Assembly (NCBI GenBank): GCA_038868255.1
Contig: JAWCTJ010000002.1
Location: 1 to 64,000 of the forward strand
Source of the DNA: DRVV01 sp038868255
Lineage (GTDB): Archaea > Thermoproteota > Bathyarchaeia > Bathyarchaeales > Bathycorpusculaceae
Length of the DNA: 64,000 nt
Direction of reading: 5' to 3'
Shown here: positions 17,122 to 25,548 of the stretch, piece after piece
How the letters are laid out: the number at the start of each line of letters is the position of its first letter
Position numbering within the stretch: the first letter of the stretch is position 1
The notes under the pieces: model-generated
What the model was told of the DNA's origin: nothing
What the model saw: only the letters and a program-made list of their open reading frames with translations
Database searches by the model: none
Program-made: the position numbers and the translations under genes

Positions 17122-19200
17122 ATGGGCAATCACATACTCATCGTAACGGAGAAGCCTGATGCTGCTCAAAGAATAGCTGCTGCCCTTGACCTAAATGGTA
17201 AAGCAAAAAAGGTTGAGGATAAGGGTGTCCCTTATTTCATAGCTGAGCGTGGTAAGCAGATAATTGTAGTTCCCGCAATTGGGCATCTCTACACAGTTGC
17301 TGAGGAAAAAACTGGTAGAAATTATTACCCCGTATTTCATTTCAGGTGGGTGCCTCGTTATGTTGCTGAGAAGGGCGCTGGGCATATCCGTGCTTGGCTG
17401 GAGACTATTTCAAAGCTGGCGGAAAATGCCGAAATGTACATCGACGCTTGTGACTATGATATTGAGGGCAGCATCATAGGGTATACCCTTCTGAAATATG
17501 CATGTGGAAACAAAGAGGCAGTAGCGAGAAGGATGAAATACTCCACACTAACAAGGGAAGAGCTTGAAAATGCTTATGAATCGCTGTTGCCAACTCTGGA
17601 TTTCAGTCTCATAGAGGCTGGAAGGGCACGTCACGAGGTTGATTGGCTTTATGGTGTCAACCTCTCAAGAGCCTTAACGATTGCCGCTAAGGATTGGAGC
17701 GGACGTTATGCCACTATAAGCACCGGAAGAGTTCAAGGGCCCACTTTAAGTTTTCTTGTAGCAAGAGAGAAAGCAATCAGAAGCTTTGTGCCAACTCCTT
17801 ACTGGTGCATCAGGGCTGAAGTTGAAATAGAAAACCAGGTTTTCGAGGCGGAATATACCAGGGATGCTATAGAAATAAGAAAAGAGGCTGAGGCCATCCT
17901 GTCTGAGTGCAAAGAAGGTTCCGGTGTCGTAGAGGCTGTTGAGCTGAAACAATTTCAGCAAGCACCTCCAACGCCCTTTGACATAGGTTCTCTGCAGAGT
18001 GAAGCCTACACCCTATTCGGGTATACCCCTAAACGCACACTTGACATCGCCCAGCGTCTATACCTTGACGCATTGATTTCTTATCCGAGAACGAGTAGCC
18101 AAAAGCTTCCCCCGTCAATAAACTATAGGGATGTGCTTGTTGGGCTGAAAGGGATTTCGGAGTATAAGGAACTTGCAAATGAGCTTTTAAATAAGGAAGA
18201 ATTGAAGCCAAGCGAAGGTGACAAGGAGGATCCAGCGCATCCAGCAATATACCCCACCGGAAAGCTTCCGGAAAGAACATTAGATGATGCGGAAAGGCGT
18301 ATTTGGGATCTTATTGTTCGTCGCTTTATGGCCGTATTCGCTGGACCAGCTCGTAGACAGAGCGTAAAAGTTAGGATCAATGTGAATGGACACATTTTCT
18401 ACTTGAGAGGTAGACAAACCCTTGTAGATGGCTGGCTACGTTTCTATGGCCCCTACGTCAGGTCAGAGGAAGTTTTGTTGCCAGCAATAAGCGAAGGGCA
18501 GAAAATAAGGATAAAAAGGATAATCCTTGAGGATAAATTCACTAGGCCCCCTCCCAGATATAATCCGGGCAGCCTCCTAAAGGAGATGGAGAGCGCCGGA
18601 ATAGGGACTAAGGCGACGAGGGCGGACATTATACAGACTCTTTATGATAGGAAATATGTTCGTGACGAGAGGATGGTTGTAACCGATTTGGGCTTCGAGG
18701 TTCTTGAAGTTCTCCAAAAGAACTGCCCAACAATAGTGTCAGTGGAGTTGACTAGAAATCTTGAAGAGAAAATGGATAAGATCCAAGCTAAACTTGAGAG
18801 AAGGGAAAATGTGATCCTGGAAGCTATTGAAATCCTGAAACCTGTAGTTGAGAAGTTGAAAACCAAAGAAACAGCAATTGGCGAACAGTTAAGCTACGCA
18901 ATTAAGAAGGCTAGGATCGAAGAGCGTACAATTGGAACATGCCCGGTGTGCGGCAACGGCCTCCTAATGGTTCTGTACTCGAGAAAAACTGGTAAACGTT
19001 TTGTTGGATGTACAAACTTTTTTAAGGGATTGTGTAGGGCATCTTTTCCGCTGCCTCAGAAAGGAAGTGTTACACCATCAGGTAAAACCTGCCGTGAGTG
19101 TGGCTGGCCTACAGTTCAAGTCAAGATTAGGGGAAAGCGTCCTTGGATGCTTTGTTTTAACCCGAAGTGTCCATCAAGAGGAGGGTCTGATGGTCAATGA
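17122..19200 (+). CDS. topA: DNA topoisomerase I (type IA), archaeal
   Basis: 692 residues. N-terminal Toprim domain with VTEKPDAA and the acidic triad in DACDYDIEG; catalytic Tyr321 in LISYPRTSSQ; GIGTKATRADII further on; C-terminal zinc modules with CPVCG, CTNF, CRECG and CFNPKCP. The enzyme relaxes negatively supercoiled DNA. It is about the length of archaeal TopA and shows no helicase domain, so it is not reverse gyrase. The ATG at 17122 follows a CTTTTAA TATA-like element ~50 bp upstream. The stop overlaps the next gene by 4 bases (ATGA). Confidence 0.95.
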   Translation: MGNHILIVTEKPDAAQRIAAALDLNGKAKKVEDKGVPYFIAERGKQIIVVPAIGHLYTVAEEKTGRNYYPVFHFRWVPRYVAEKGAGHIRAWLETISKLAENAEMYIDACDYDIEGSIIGYTLLKYACGNKEAVARRMKYSTLTREELENAYESLLPTLDFSLIEAGRARHEVDWLYGVNLSRALTIAAKDWSGRYATISTGRVQGPTLSFLVAREKAIRSFVPTPYWCIRAEVEIENQVFEAEYTRDAIEIRKEAEAILSECKEGSGVVEAVELKQFQQAPPTPFDIGSLQSEAYTLFGYTPKRTLDIAQRLYLDALISYPRTSSQKLPPSINYRDVLVGLKGISEYKELANELLNKEELKPSEGDKEDPAHPAIYPTGKLPERTLDDAERRIWDLIVRRFMAVFAGPARRQSVKVRINVNGHIFYLRGRQTLVDGWLRFYGPYVRSEEVLLPAISEGQKIRIKRIILEDKFTRPPPRYNPGSLLKEMESAGIGTKATRADIIQTLYDRKYVRDERMVVTDLGFEVLEVLQKNCPTIVSVELTRNLEEKMDKIQAKLERRENVILEAIEILKPVVEKLKTKETAIGEQLSYAIKKARIEERTIGTCPVCGNGLLMVLYSRKTGKRFVGCTNFFKGLCRASFPLPQKGSVTPSGKTCRECGWPTVQVKIRGKRPWMLCFNPKCPSRGGSDGQ

Positions 19201-19424
19201 AGTGCGCATTATGTGAAAGGGAGGCTCTTAAGAATGGATACTGCGACCTGCATGGTTCAGCTTATGAAAATGTTGTAAAAAGTTATGAACTCTGGAAGAA
19301 AGCTCTAAACATTTCTTGGAAAGAATATTTAAGTGAGATTGTGAAAAATCCTTTAACAGGTGAATGGGCTAAGGAAGTTGCGGAGCACCTGATCAAAAAA
19401 GAGGCGAATGAGAGTGGTGCATAA
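19197..19424 (+). CDS. Small conserved Cys/His protein (75 aa)
   Basis: The ATG lies inside the topA stop (ATGA overlap), a sign of translational coupling. The N-terminus reads MKCALCEREALKNGYCDLHG, a CxxC and CxxH pair that should bind one zinc, followed by a helical stretch rich in Lys, Glu and Trp. No function is known. The tight coupling suggests a partner or regulator of topoisomerase I or simply a shared transcript. Confidence 0.7.
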   Translation: MKCALCEREALKNGYCDLHGSAYENVVKSYELWKKALNISWKEYLSEIVKNPLTGEWAKEVAEHLIKKEANESGA

Positions 19425-19833
19425 AGCTAAGAAAATGATTTCCGCAATGTCCTATTCTATACAGAGGCTTTATGATCGAATTTCATCAACTAGACCCTCC
19501 ACTTTTGCTTTAGCAATGCTGGCCATTGCTTTCGCCATATTCCTGTTTGGCGGTGGGCTTTACAGCGTAATCGTTAAGCCATACCCGGCAGTCTACTATG
19601 GGGGCCGCTTTCTGTTTGTATATCCACAGCTGTCCGAACAATTTGTGTCAGACAGTGTTATAGCCATGATCCTTTTCTCGATTGGCACCGTCGGGTTGGC
19701 TTTCATGTATCAGAGCACAAAATATGTCTACAAGCCTAGGCAGGCCTATATGGTATTCATTGTTGGCGTGATGCTTCTGATTATAGCATACATCTCTATA
19801 GAAGCTATACTGCACTATTGGAAAGGTGTTTAG
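19408..19833 (+). CDS. Conserved archaeal three- or four-helix membrane protein
   Basis: 141 residues from ATG at 19408, overlapping the previous gene by 17 bp; ATG at 19435 is an alternative that removes nine basic residues. Hydrophobic segments: TFALAMLAIAFAIFLFGGG, a segment after VSDSVIAMILFSIG, and AYMVFIVGVMLLIIAYI. The loop between helices 1 and 2 has YPAVYYGGRFLFVYP. I have an impression that similar proteins occur in Thaumarchaeota and Bathyarchaeia and are sometimes labelled as oligosaccharyltransferase-like subunits, but nothing seen here proves that. Third gene of the topA transcript. Confidence 0.66.
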   Translation: MRVVHKAKKMISAMSYSIQRLYDRISSTRPSTFALAMLAIAFAIFLFGGGLYSVIVKPYPAVYYGGRFLFVYPQLSEQFVSDSVIAMILFSIGTVGLAFMYQSTKYVYKPRQAYMVFIVGVMLLIIAYISIEAILHYWKGV

Positions 19834-19838
19834 TCGCT

Positions 19839-20348
19839 TCACCAAGGAGTGTTTTTCAATCCCATTTTGTACGATGTAAAATTTGTTAATACGTGTAATG
19901 GAGGAGTTATAATCAAAGACGCGATGGCGAGTTCTAGGCTCGGCATTTTTAAGGGAATGGCGAAAATTAGGGCTCCGATAACGAAATCAATTTGATCTAC
20001 TATGGGTAATGGTTTTCCAGGCGCTATTCCAACTCTTCTCTTTAGGAATGCCCCTGCCAAATCGCCTAATAGTGCTCCCATGGATATTGCGAAGCCAAAA
20101 GCTATAGGGTAGTGGAAAAGAAAGCTTTCCATAAGCCCTGCTAATGTTCCAACAGCTAGTCCCATAATGAATCCCCTGAAAGTTTTGTTTTTGCCGAAAA
20201 TAGGTTTTCCATCCACAAATTTCTTCCCTAAGTCTATCGGCAAGCCTCCGCCAACAAGGACTGGCGTAGCATTGGCGCAGTATGCTGGAAATAAAAACTT
20301 TAATGATTCAACTATTAATTCAAAGATGCCATCCATCCATAGCTTCAT
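19839..20348 (-). CDS. carS: CDP-archaeol synthase
   Basis: 169 residues, a CarS (former DUF46) integral membrane protein that joins CTP and digeranylgeranylglyceryl phosphate on the way to archaeal polar lipids. Seen: the Asn/Pro-rich N-terminus YCANATPVLVGGG, IDLGKKFVDGKPIFGKNKTFRG, GDLAGAFLKRRVG, and LPIVDQIDF with the Asp residues thought to hold magnesium. Length and helix pattern match the family. It begins 1 bp before the radB stop, overlapping by 4 bases, so both share a transcript. Confidence 0.92.
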   Translation of the reverse strand: MKLWMDGIFELIVESLKFLFPAYCANATPVLVGGGLPIDLGKKFVDGKPIFGKNKTFRGFIMGLAVGTLAGLMESFLFHYPIAFGFAISMGALLGDLAGAFLKRRVGIAPGKPLPIVDQIDFVIGALIFAIPLKMPSLELAIASLIITPPLHVLTNFTSYKMGLKNTPW

Positions 20349-21073
20349 CCTTCAATTTTTTGAGGATAATAATCCACTAGCCCCCTTTGCTCTATCCTCA
20401 AATAACATGAAACAGATCCTGTGGCTCTTTCCTTTTTATCGACAGATACCTTAACAACTCTCTCGCTTTCAGTTGGTTTCATGGCTAATATTGTGTCTGC
20501 CCAGAACTTCAACACTCTTGTAGCCACAGGCTCCACGCTTACAATTGCTTCGTCTAGGATGCTTCGCACTTGACTTACTACGATAACTGCAAGTTTGTTC
20601 GACCTTGCGGTCTGCGCCAGCCATGCCATTTGTCTATTAAGTTCACGGTTTATTTCAAATGTTTTTTCAGGTTTTTCCGCGAGCTCAGCTCTATACAAAG
20701 ATGTAAGCGTGTCCACAATTACAAGTCTAAAATCCTTAGTTAAGTAATCGGCAAGCCTGTTTATGACTGTGGCTTGTTCTCTAAAGTCCTTTGGTTTGGC
20801 AAGGATTATACGCTCAGCAATTTTATCGAAGTCATGATGCATGGCGATCTGAGAGAGCCTTCCAGCTGAAAATGTGCCATCGCTGTCTATAAATAACGTT
20901 TTAAATCCCATTGCAGCGCAATTTACTGCGCATTGCATTGTTAATGTTGTCTTCGCCGTTTCAGCTTCTCCGTAGATTAGGCTTAATTCGCCTAGCGAGA
21001 AACCGCCATCTAAAATTTCATCAAGTCTTGCACAGTTTGTTGGTATATTTTGGAGTGTTGCTGGGGGCATCAA
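20345..21073 (-). CDS. radB: RadB-like RecA-family ATPase
   Basis: 242 residues, a RecA core without the N-terminal helix-hairpin-helix domain of RadA, which fits RadB. The P-loop reads YGEAETAKTTL (residues 34-44): the Gly just before Lys41 is Ala. Walker B is RLVIVDTLTSL; a VIVVSQVRS strand and a RIEQRGLVDYY tail follow. RadB helps RadA in homologous recombination, and weak ATPase activity is typical, so the P-loop change may be tolerated. The start ATG has another ATG directly after it. Divergent from the gene at 21130, with a 56-bp gap. Confidence 0.85.
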   Translation of the reverse strand: MMPPATLQNIPTNCARLDEILDGGFSLGELSLIYGEAETAKTTLTMQCAVNCAAMGFKTLFIDSDGTFSAGRLSQIAMHHDFDKIAERIILAKPKDFREQATVINRLADYLTKDFRLVIVDTLTSLYRAELAEKPEKTFEINRELNRQMAWLAQTARSNKLAVIVVSQVRSILDEAIVSVEPVATRVLKFWADTILAMKPTESERVVKVSVDKKERATGSVSCYLRIEQRGLVDYYPQKIEG

Positions 21074-21129
21074 TGAATATAAGTTACTAACAGTAATAAT
21101 TTGTTTATGCCTAGTATGGGAATTTATCT

Positions 21130-21783
21130 ATGAAAGCCAAGGTTGCCGTCGCTACAGTATCCGGGAGAGCCTACTACCTTATAGTCAATGAGCTTAAGAA
21201 ACTTAAGATACCCTTTCTAAGCTTGACACCCTTCGAACCCATACCTGTGGAGGTCAGAGTTGTAATAACGACATTCGAGGAACGTTCTCTCATAAATCAC
21301 GATCTGGTTCTCATCTTTAAGGGTGAAGATGAACTTCCAGCCTTAATGAATCATGTTATCAAAATTCTCGAGGGAAAGACCGCCTATGAGAAGATTATCA
21401 TAGGCGTTGATCCTGGTGAAGTTTTCGGCTTAGCGGTTCTGGCAGACGGGAAGGTAATCAACGCTGGAAACTGCTTCAGCGTGGAAGAAACAGTGAACCG
21501 AATAGATAGCATATTAAGAAGCTTTAAGGACGTCGAGGCTTCATCAATTGTAGTTAAGATTGGCGACGGCACTCCAGAATACCGGGATGAATTGCTGAGG
21601 GTCTTAGATGAGCGACTTCCTTTGCGGGTCGTACTGGAAAAGGTGAGTGAGGCTGGAACGAACCGACTATTAAGTGAATCCAAACATAGAAGAGGGTTAA
21701 GGGATATAGGCTCCGCAATAGAAATTGCAAGACGTAATGGTTACAAGGTTCAAAGGAGGATTTCGTATGAACATAACGGTTGA
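21130..21783 (+). CDS. Predicted RNase H/RuvC-fold protein
   Basis: 217 residues. After an N-terminal alpha/beta segment (~90 residues) comes IIIGVDPGEVFGLAVLADG, the beta-hairpin with first Asp typical of RuvC/YqgF-type RNase H folds. An acidic segment GDGTPEYRDE follows, and near the end RRGLRDIGSAIEIARR resembles the last helix with its acidic residue and A-I-A pattern. So a complete acidic triad is plausible. The function is unknown; a nuclease is inferred from fold. Its last 17 bp overlap the downstream polynucleotide kinase gene, so both are co-translated. Confidence 0.7.
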   Translation: MKAKVAVATVSGRAYYLIVNELKKLKIPFLSLTPFEPIPVEVRVVITTFEERSLINHDLVLIFKGEDELPALMNHVIKILEGKTAYEKIIIGVDPGEVFGLAVLADGKVINAGNCFSVEETVNRIDSILRSFKDVEASSIVVKIGDGTPEYRDELLRVLDERLPLRVVLEKVSEAGTNRLLSESKHRRGLRDIGSAIEIARRNGYKVQRRISYEHNG

Positions 21784-23059
21784 CGCTAAAAAAACGCTTT
21801 TAGTTGATGGACCTGCTTCTATAACTGTCACGTCTGGTAGAGTCGAGGTTTTCGGCCACATTATGGATAAAGGTAAAGTGATTATAAGAGACGGTAAGAG
21901 AATGCCCTTCATAGTGCTTGAAAATGCAACCTTTGATGTTTCATTAGGTGAAAACGCGTGTGTAGAAGAAGTTCAAGGATCCACAATACCTGAATCATGG
22001 GTGAAAGCCTTTGAAGAACTTCGCTCCATCAAATCAAGACCCGCTGTGGCGATGGTTGTCGGGGCTCCCGACTCTGGAAAGACAAGCTTCTGCACCTATT
22101 TAATTAACCGTTTACTGACCAGTAAGCCTAAAATAGCAATATTAGACGGGGATTTGGGGCAATCAGATATTGGGCCACCATGCACCGTCTCTTATACTTT
22201 AGTTTCAAAGCCAATTGCTGACTTATTCAATTTAGAACCTGAAAACGCATTCTTTGTAGGCGTCACCTCGCCTAACAAAGCCCTTGAAAAAACCGTCCAA
22301 GGTTTAACCTTGCTAAGAGATGAAATTTTGCAGAAAAGTCCAGATTTCATCATTGTGAACACTGACGGCTGGATTGAAGGTGAAGATGCGGTTAAGTATA
22401 AGGCTCAGTTAGCCGAGCGACTATTTCCCGACATAATATTTGCTATAAAGCAGGATGAGCGACTGACTCCGCTTCTGGATACAATCAAAATCTACCGCGT
22501 TTTGACCATTGACTCTCCCAATGCTATAAAACAGAGAAGCCGAGAAAAACGTAAAAGCTTGAGGGAACTTGGCTACCTAAAATACTTGAAGAATGCGAAG
22601 GTTCAATTAATACCATTAAGTTGGGTGAGAATTGAAGATGGTGAACACGTGGCTCTAGCTAGGAACTTCGTGGATTCAAGACGTAAAAGAGAGATAAGTG
22701 AACTACTTAGGGTAAACCCCCTGCACTTTGCGGAATCGATGGATAAGGTGTTCCTCGTTTTGGGTAGCGATCGCTACATACCTAAGGAAGACTTGAGGAA
22801 ACTTGAGGAGGCAATTGGCAAGAAAGCTGTAGTGGTCTTTAAGGAAGAAGCTGAAGGCCTATTAACAGCACTATATGATAGTGGTAATAAATTCCTTGGA
22901 ATAGGAGTCATAAGAGAGGTTGATTATAAAAGAAAAGTGATGAAAATATGCACCCCAGTATTAGGCGGCATATCCGCTATAAAAATTGGAAAAGTTCGCC
23001 TTGATAAAAACCTAAGAGAATACCCATTTTCTGAGGAGGGGCCTAAACAAGCATCCTAG
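21767..23059 (+). CDS. Polynucleotide 5'-hydroxyl kinase, Clp1/Grc3 family
   Basis: 430 residues from ATG at 21767, chosen because AAGGAGGA ends 6 bp before it; a start at 21725 would lengthen it by 14 residues inside the upstream gene. Domain order is as in Clp1: an N-terminal beta domain, a P-loop kinase (GAPDSGKTS, then LDGDLGQSDIGPP, the substrate-clasp region), and a C-terminal beta domain (GISAIKIGKVRLD). Family members phosphorylate 5'-OH RNA or DNA ends in tRNA splicing and rRNA processing. The RNase H-fold protein just upstream could supply the ends. Confidence 0.87.
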   Translation: MNITVDAKKTLLVDGPASITVTSGRVEVFGHIMDKGKVIIRDGKRMPFIVLENATFDVSLGENACVEEVQGSTIPESWVKAFEELRSIKSRPAVAMVVGAPDSGKTSFCTYLINRLLTSKPKIAILDGDLGQSDIGPPCTVSYTLVSKPIADLFNLEPENAFFVGVTSPNKALEKTVQGLTLLRDEILQKSPDFIIVNTDGWIEGEDAVKYKAQLAERLFPDIIFAIKQDERLTPLLDTIKIYRVLTIDSPNAIKQRSREKRKSLRELGYLKYLKNAKVQLIPLSWVRIEDGEHVALARNFVDSRRKREISELLRVNPLHFAESMDKVFLVLGSDRYIPKEDLRKLEEAIGKKAVVVFKEEAEGLLTALYDSGNKFLGIGVIREVDYKRKVMKICTPVLGGISAIKIGKVRLDKNLREYPFSEEGPKQAS

Positions 23060-23736
23060 TCACTTCGCGAGGGGCAAAGAATCCTCAAGGGGCATTCTCT
23101 GCAGTGGGGGTTTCGGGCACGACAATACTTTCTTCCAAGCGAAATTAGCAGAACATGTGCATCTAAGTAATCCTCTGGCTTAAATAGGCTTTGTAGTGCT
23201 TTTCTAACGTCTTCATATCCTCCATTATTCGGCGCTAATCCAAGCCTTTTTGACACCCTTTTGACATGCGTGTCTACAGGTATAGTGGGCTTCCCCCCTG
23301 AAAAAAGTAATATGACATCCGCCGTTTTAGGCCCAACTCCAGGTAATTCCATCAGTGTTTTTCGCGATTCTTCAAGAGGCTTTTTAATAATGGGGTTTAA
23401 GCTTCCATTATATTTCTCAAGAATTATTCTTGAAATTTCTTTTATCACCCTAGCCTTATTCCGATAGAGCCCAGCTGACTTTAAGCATTCTTCAATTTCT
23501 CTTACGTCGGCGTTAGCTAAGGCTTCAGGGGTTATCAGAAATTTTCTTGAGAGATTTTCAAAAGCTCTTTTAGTGTTTCTGTCAGCAGTATTCTGTGAAA
23601 TTATAGTTACTATTAACGTTTCGAACGGATCCCTGTTAGAGGTGATCCATTCAGGAAGAGAGAAACTCCTGCGAAGAATTTCCATTATCTTTTGGGCTCT
23701 GTCACCGCTCATCTTTCCCAGGATCCTTGAAAGCAA
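23056..23736 (-). CDS. nth: Endonuclease III (DNA glycosylase/AP lyase)
   Basis: 226 residues from TTG at 23736, or 218 from ATG at 23712, which I think slightly better because it frees the divergent promoter. The helix-hairpin-helix motif LPGVGPKTADV carries the catalytic Lys, and PVDTHVKRVSKRLG the catalytic Asp. The C-terminal iron-sulfur loop is CRARNPHCRECPLRILC. Removes oxidised pyrimidines. Its 3' end overlaps the Clp1 gene end by 4 bp, so the two converge. Confidence 0.93.
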   Translation of the reverse strand: MLSRILGKMSGDRAQKIMEILRRSFSLPEWITSNRDPFETLIVTIISQNTADRNTKRAFENLSRKFLITPEALANADVREIEECLKSAGLYRNKARVIKEISRIILEKYNGSLNPIIKKPLEESRKTLMELPGVGPKTADVILLFSGGKPTIPVDTHVKRVSKRLGLAPNNGGYEDVRKALQSLFKPEDYLDAHVLLISLGRKYCRARNPHCRECPLRILCPSRSD

Positions 23737-23762
23737 TAAATAGTGCGTTTATCGGTATAAAT

Positions 23763-24149
23763 ATGAATGGTGGAGCCTATTTGGATCGCGCGAGAGTTAT
23801 CAAGGACGAAATTGTAGAGCAGAATATCCGCTTTTTGGCAGTTTACTTAGAAACAAAGAATGCTTGTCTAGTTCTTCTAAGCGAGAAAGAGGATAAACTT
23901 GGAACTTTAGCCATCGCCGTACCTAGGCCTTTGGACATGTCGGGTCCCTCTTCATCAGTTCTCTTAGGTGACAGAAATACTGTTTCAGCTAGAATGTTCG
24001 CTGAATATTTAGCGTCAAAGAAGAGGAAAATAGCTTTAGTCTCGATTTATTTGGAATCTCTGAACGAGATGCAAGCACAATCAATTTTGAGGAAACTCGT
24101 GGACAAGATTATGTCCTCAGAACTTGCTATGGAGGGAAGCGTGGCATGA
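23763..24149 (+). CDS. Conserved archaeal protein, possible proteasome-assembly-chaperone-like fold
   Basis: 128 residues from ATG at 23763 (MNGGAYLD), which follows GGTATAAAT by a few bases; an upstream start at 23727 would overlap nth. The order of strands and helices (RFLAVYLETKNACLVLLSE, LGTLAIAVPRPLD, ARMFAEYLASKKRKIALVSIYLE, ending in a helix) recalls PAC3/PAC4-type proteasome chaperones, but this is a weak visual match. It overlaps the UbiD gene by 4 bases, so it is co-translated with it. Confidence 0.55.
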   Translation: MNGGAYLDRARVIKDEIVEQNIRFLAVYLETKNACLVLLSEKEDKLGTLAIAVPRPLDMSGPSSSVLLGDRNTVSARMFAEYLASKKRKIALVSIYLESLNEMQAQSILRKLVDKIMSSELAMEGSVA

Positions 24150-25492
24150 GTCTGCGAGACTTTTTGGAGCTTATGGAAGAGAAAGATCAAGTTCTCCATG
24201 TGGAGAACGATGTTTCTCCAAAGTTTGAGATTTCCTATTTCATTAAAAGATTTGATAAGGATGGCCCTATTCTTCTTTTTGAAAAAGTTAGGGACGGAAT
24301 GAACAAGGTTGTGGCTAATGTATGCGGAACCAGGAATAGAATCTGCGAGGCGCTTGGTGTTAATGGAACAGAACTTTATCATAAACTTCTGGATGCTTGC
24401 CGCTCACCCATACAGCCCAAAATAACCGATGACGGTGAGGTCTGCGAGGTCATCGAAGAGCCTAATTTGTTTAAACTTCCAGTTCTAACCCACTTTGAGA
24501 GGGATGCAGGTCCATACGTAACAGCATCCGTTATCCATGCAAAAAGCCCGGATGGAGCCCTAGAGAATGTTTCAATCCACAGGCTTCAACTTCTGGATGA
24601 ACGACACCTAGCAATACGCTTAGTTCCCCGTCACCTTTATAGGCTTTGGTGCATGGCTAAGGAGGCTAAAAAAGATTTAGAAATTGCTATATCTGTAGGC
24701 AATCATCCGGCTGTCATGTTAGCTGCTTCTTCTTCCCCCCCATTTGGAGTTAATGAGTTTGCCGTTGCAAACACGCTTTTAAACGGTAAATTACGCCTTG
24801 TTAGGTGTATGCATGTGGACGCATATGCTCCAGCGGATGCGGAGCTTGTTCTGGAGGGGAAAATCTCCATATCCCATGAGGTTATAGAGGGCCCGCTCGT
24901 GGATATTACAGGAACCTATGATGTTCAAAGGATGCAGCCTGTTGTAGAGATATTGGGCATCATGCGCCGCAGAGACTACATATATCAGGCGGTTCTCCCC
25001 TCAGGATCAGAACATAAACTTTTGATGGGACTGCCTAGGGAAGCCGCAATATACGAGGCTGTCTCCAAGGTTGTGCCGAAAGTTCACGCTGTTAACCTAT
25101 CAGTCGGCGGTGGAGGTTGGCTTCACGCTATTATATCAATTGAGAAACAAGTTGATGGTGACGGAAAAAACGCCTTATTGGCAGCCTTGGCAGCTCATCC
25201 AAGCCTTAAGCATGCTATCGTAGTAGATCCTGACATTAATGTCTTTGATATTTCAGATGTGGAGTGGGCAATAGCCACAAGATTCCAAGCCGATGAAGAC
25301 TTATTGATAATTGAAAACGCTAGGGGCTCAACGTTAGACTCTTCAGCGGATCAGGAGACAGGGTTAACCGCAAAGATGGGCGTAGATGCCACCTGCCCCA
25401 TGACAAAATCCAAGGAGAAATTTGAGAAGGCAAAAATACCTGAGAATGAACGAGTTGAGGGGATGATAAGAAAATTACTTATCCAGAGGTAG
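24146..25492 (+). CDS. UbiD-family prenylated-FMN decarboxylase, likely anhydromevalonate phosphate decarboxylase
   Basis: 448 residues, standard UbiD length. Seen: SVIHAKSPDGALENVSIHRLQLLD (shown only for locating, residues ~128-150), the Arg-rich RLVPRH segment, and LEGKISISHEVIEGPLVD with the Glu residues of the active site, then GGGGWLHAI near the C-terminus. UbiD enzymes need prenylated FMN from UbiX, and no ubiX is in the window. In archaea lacking classic mevalonate enzymes, a UbiD homologue works in the modified mevalonate pathway; that assignment is inference by family and lineage. Confidence 0.82.
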   Translation: MSLRDFLELMEEKDQVLHVENDVSPKFEISYFIKRFDKDGPILLFEKVRDGMNKVVANVCGTRNRICEALGVNGTELYHKLLDACRSPIQPKITDDGEVCEVIEEPNLFKLPVLTHFERDAGPYVTASVIHAKSPDGALENVSIHRLQLLDERHLAIRLVPRHLYRLWCMAKEAKKDLEIAISVGNHPAVMLAASSSPPFGVNEFAVANTLLNGKLRLVRCMHVDAYAPADAELVLEGKISISHEVIEGPLVDITGTYDVQRMQPVVEILGIMRRRDYIYQAVLPSGSEHKLLMGLPREAAIYEAVSKVVPKVHAVNLSVGGGGWLHAIISIEKQVDGDGKNALLAALAAHPSLKHAIVVDPDINVFDISDVEWAIATRFQADEDLLIIENARGSTLDSSADQETGLTAKMGVDATCPMTKSKEKFEKAKIPENERVEGMIRKLLIQR

Positions 25493-25506
25493 TTTTCGAT
25501 TTATAG

Positions 25507-25528
25507 TTTATATAAAGGTTCACCTTTA
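25507..25528 (+). promoter_or_regulatory. TATA box with adjoining palindrome before the CBS gene
   Basis: TTTATATAAA at 25507-25516 lies 33 bp before the TTG start, so the mRNA is nearly leaderless. Directly overlapping its end is TAAAGGT-TC-ACCTTTA at 25513-25528, a perfect inverted repeat with 7-bp arms. Its place next to the TATA box would let a dimeric repressor block transcription start. Confidence 0.45.
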
Positions 25529-25548
25529 AAAATTTTGAGGGTTCCGGG

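Noticed and set aside
17122..19200. Reverse gyrase
   Set aside because: Only the topoisomerase IA part with zinc modules is present; no helicase domain precedes it.
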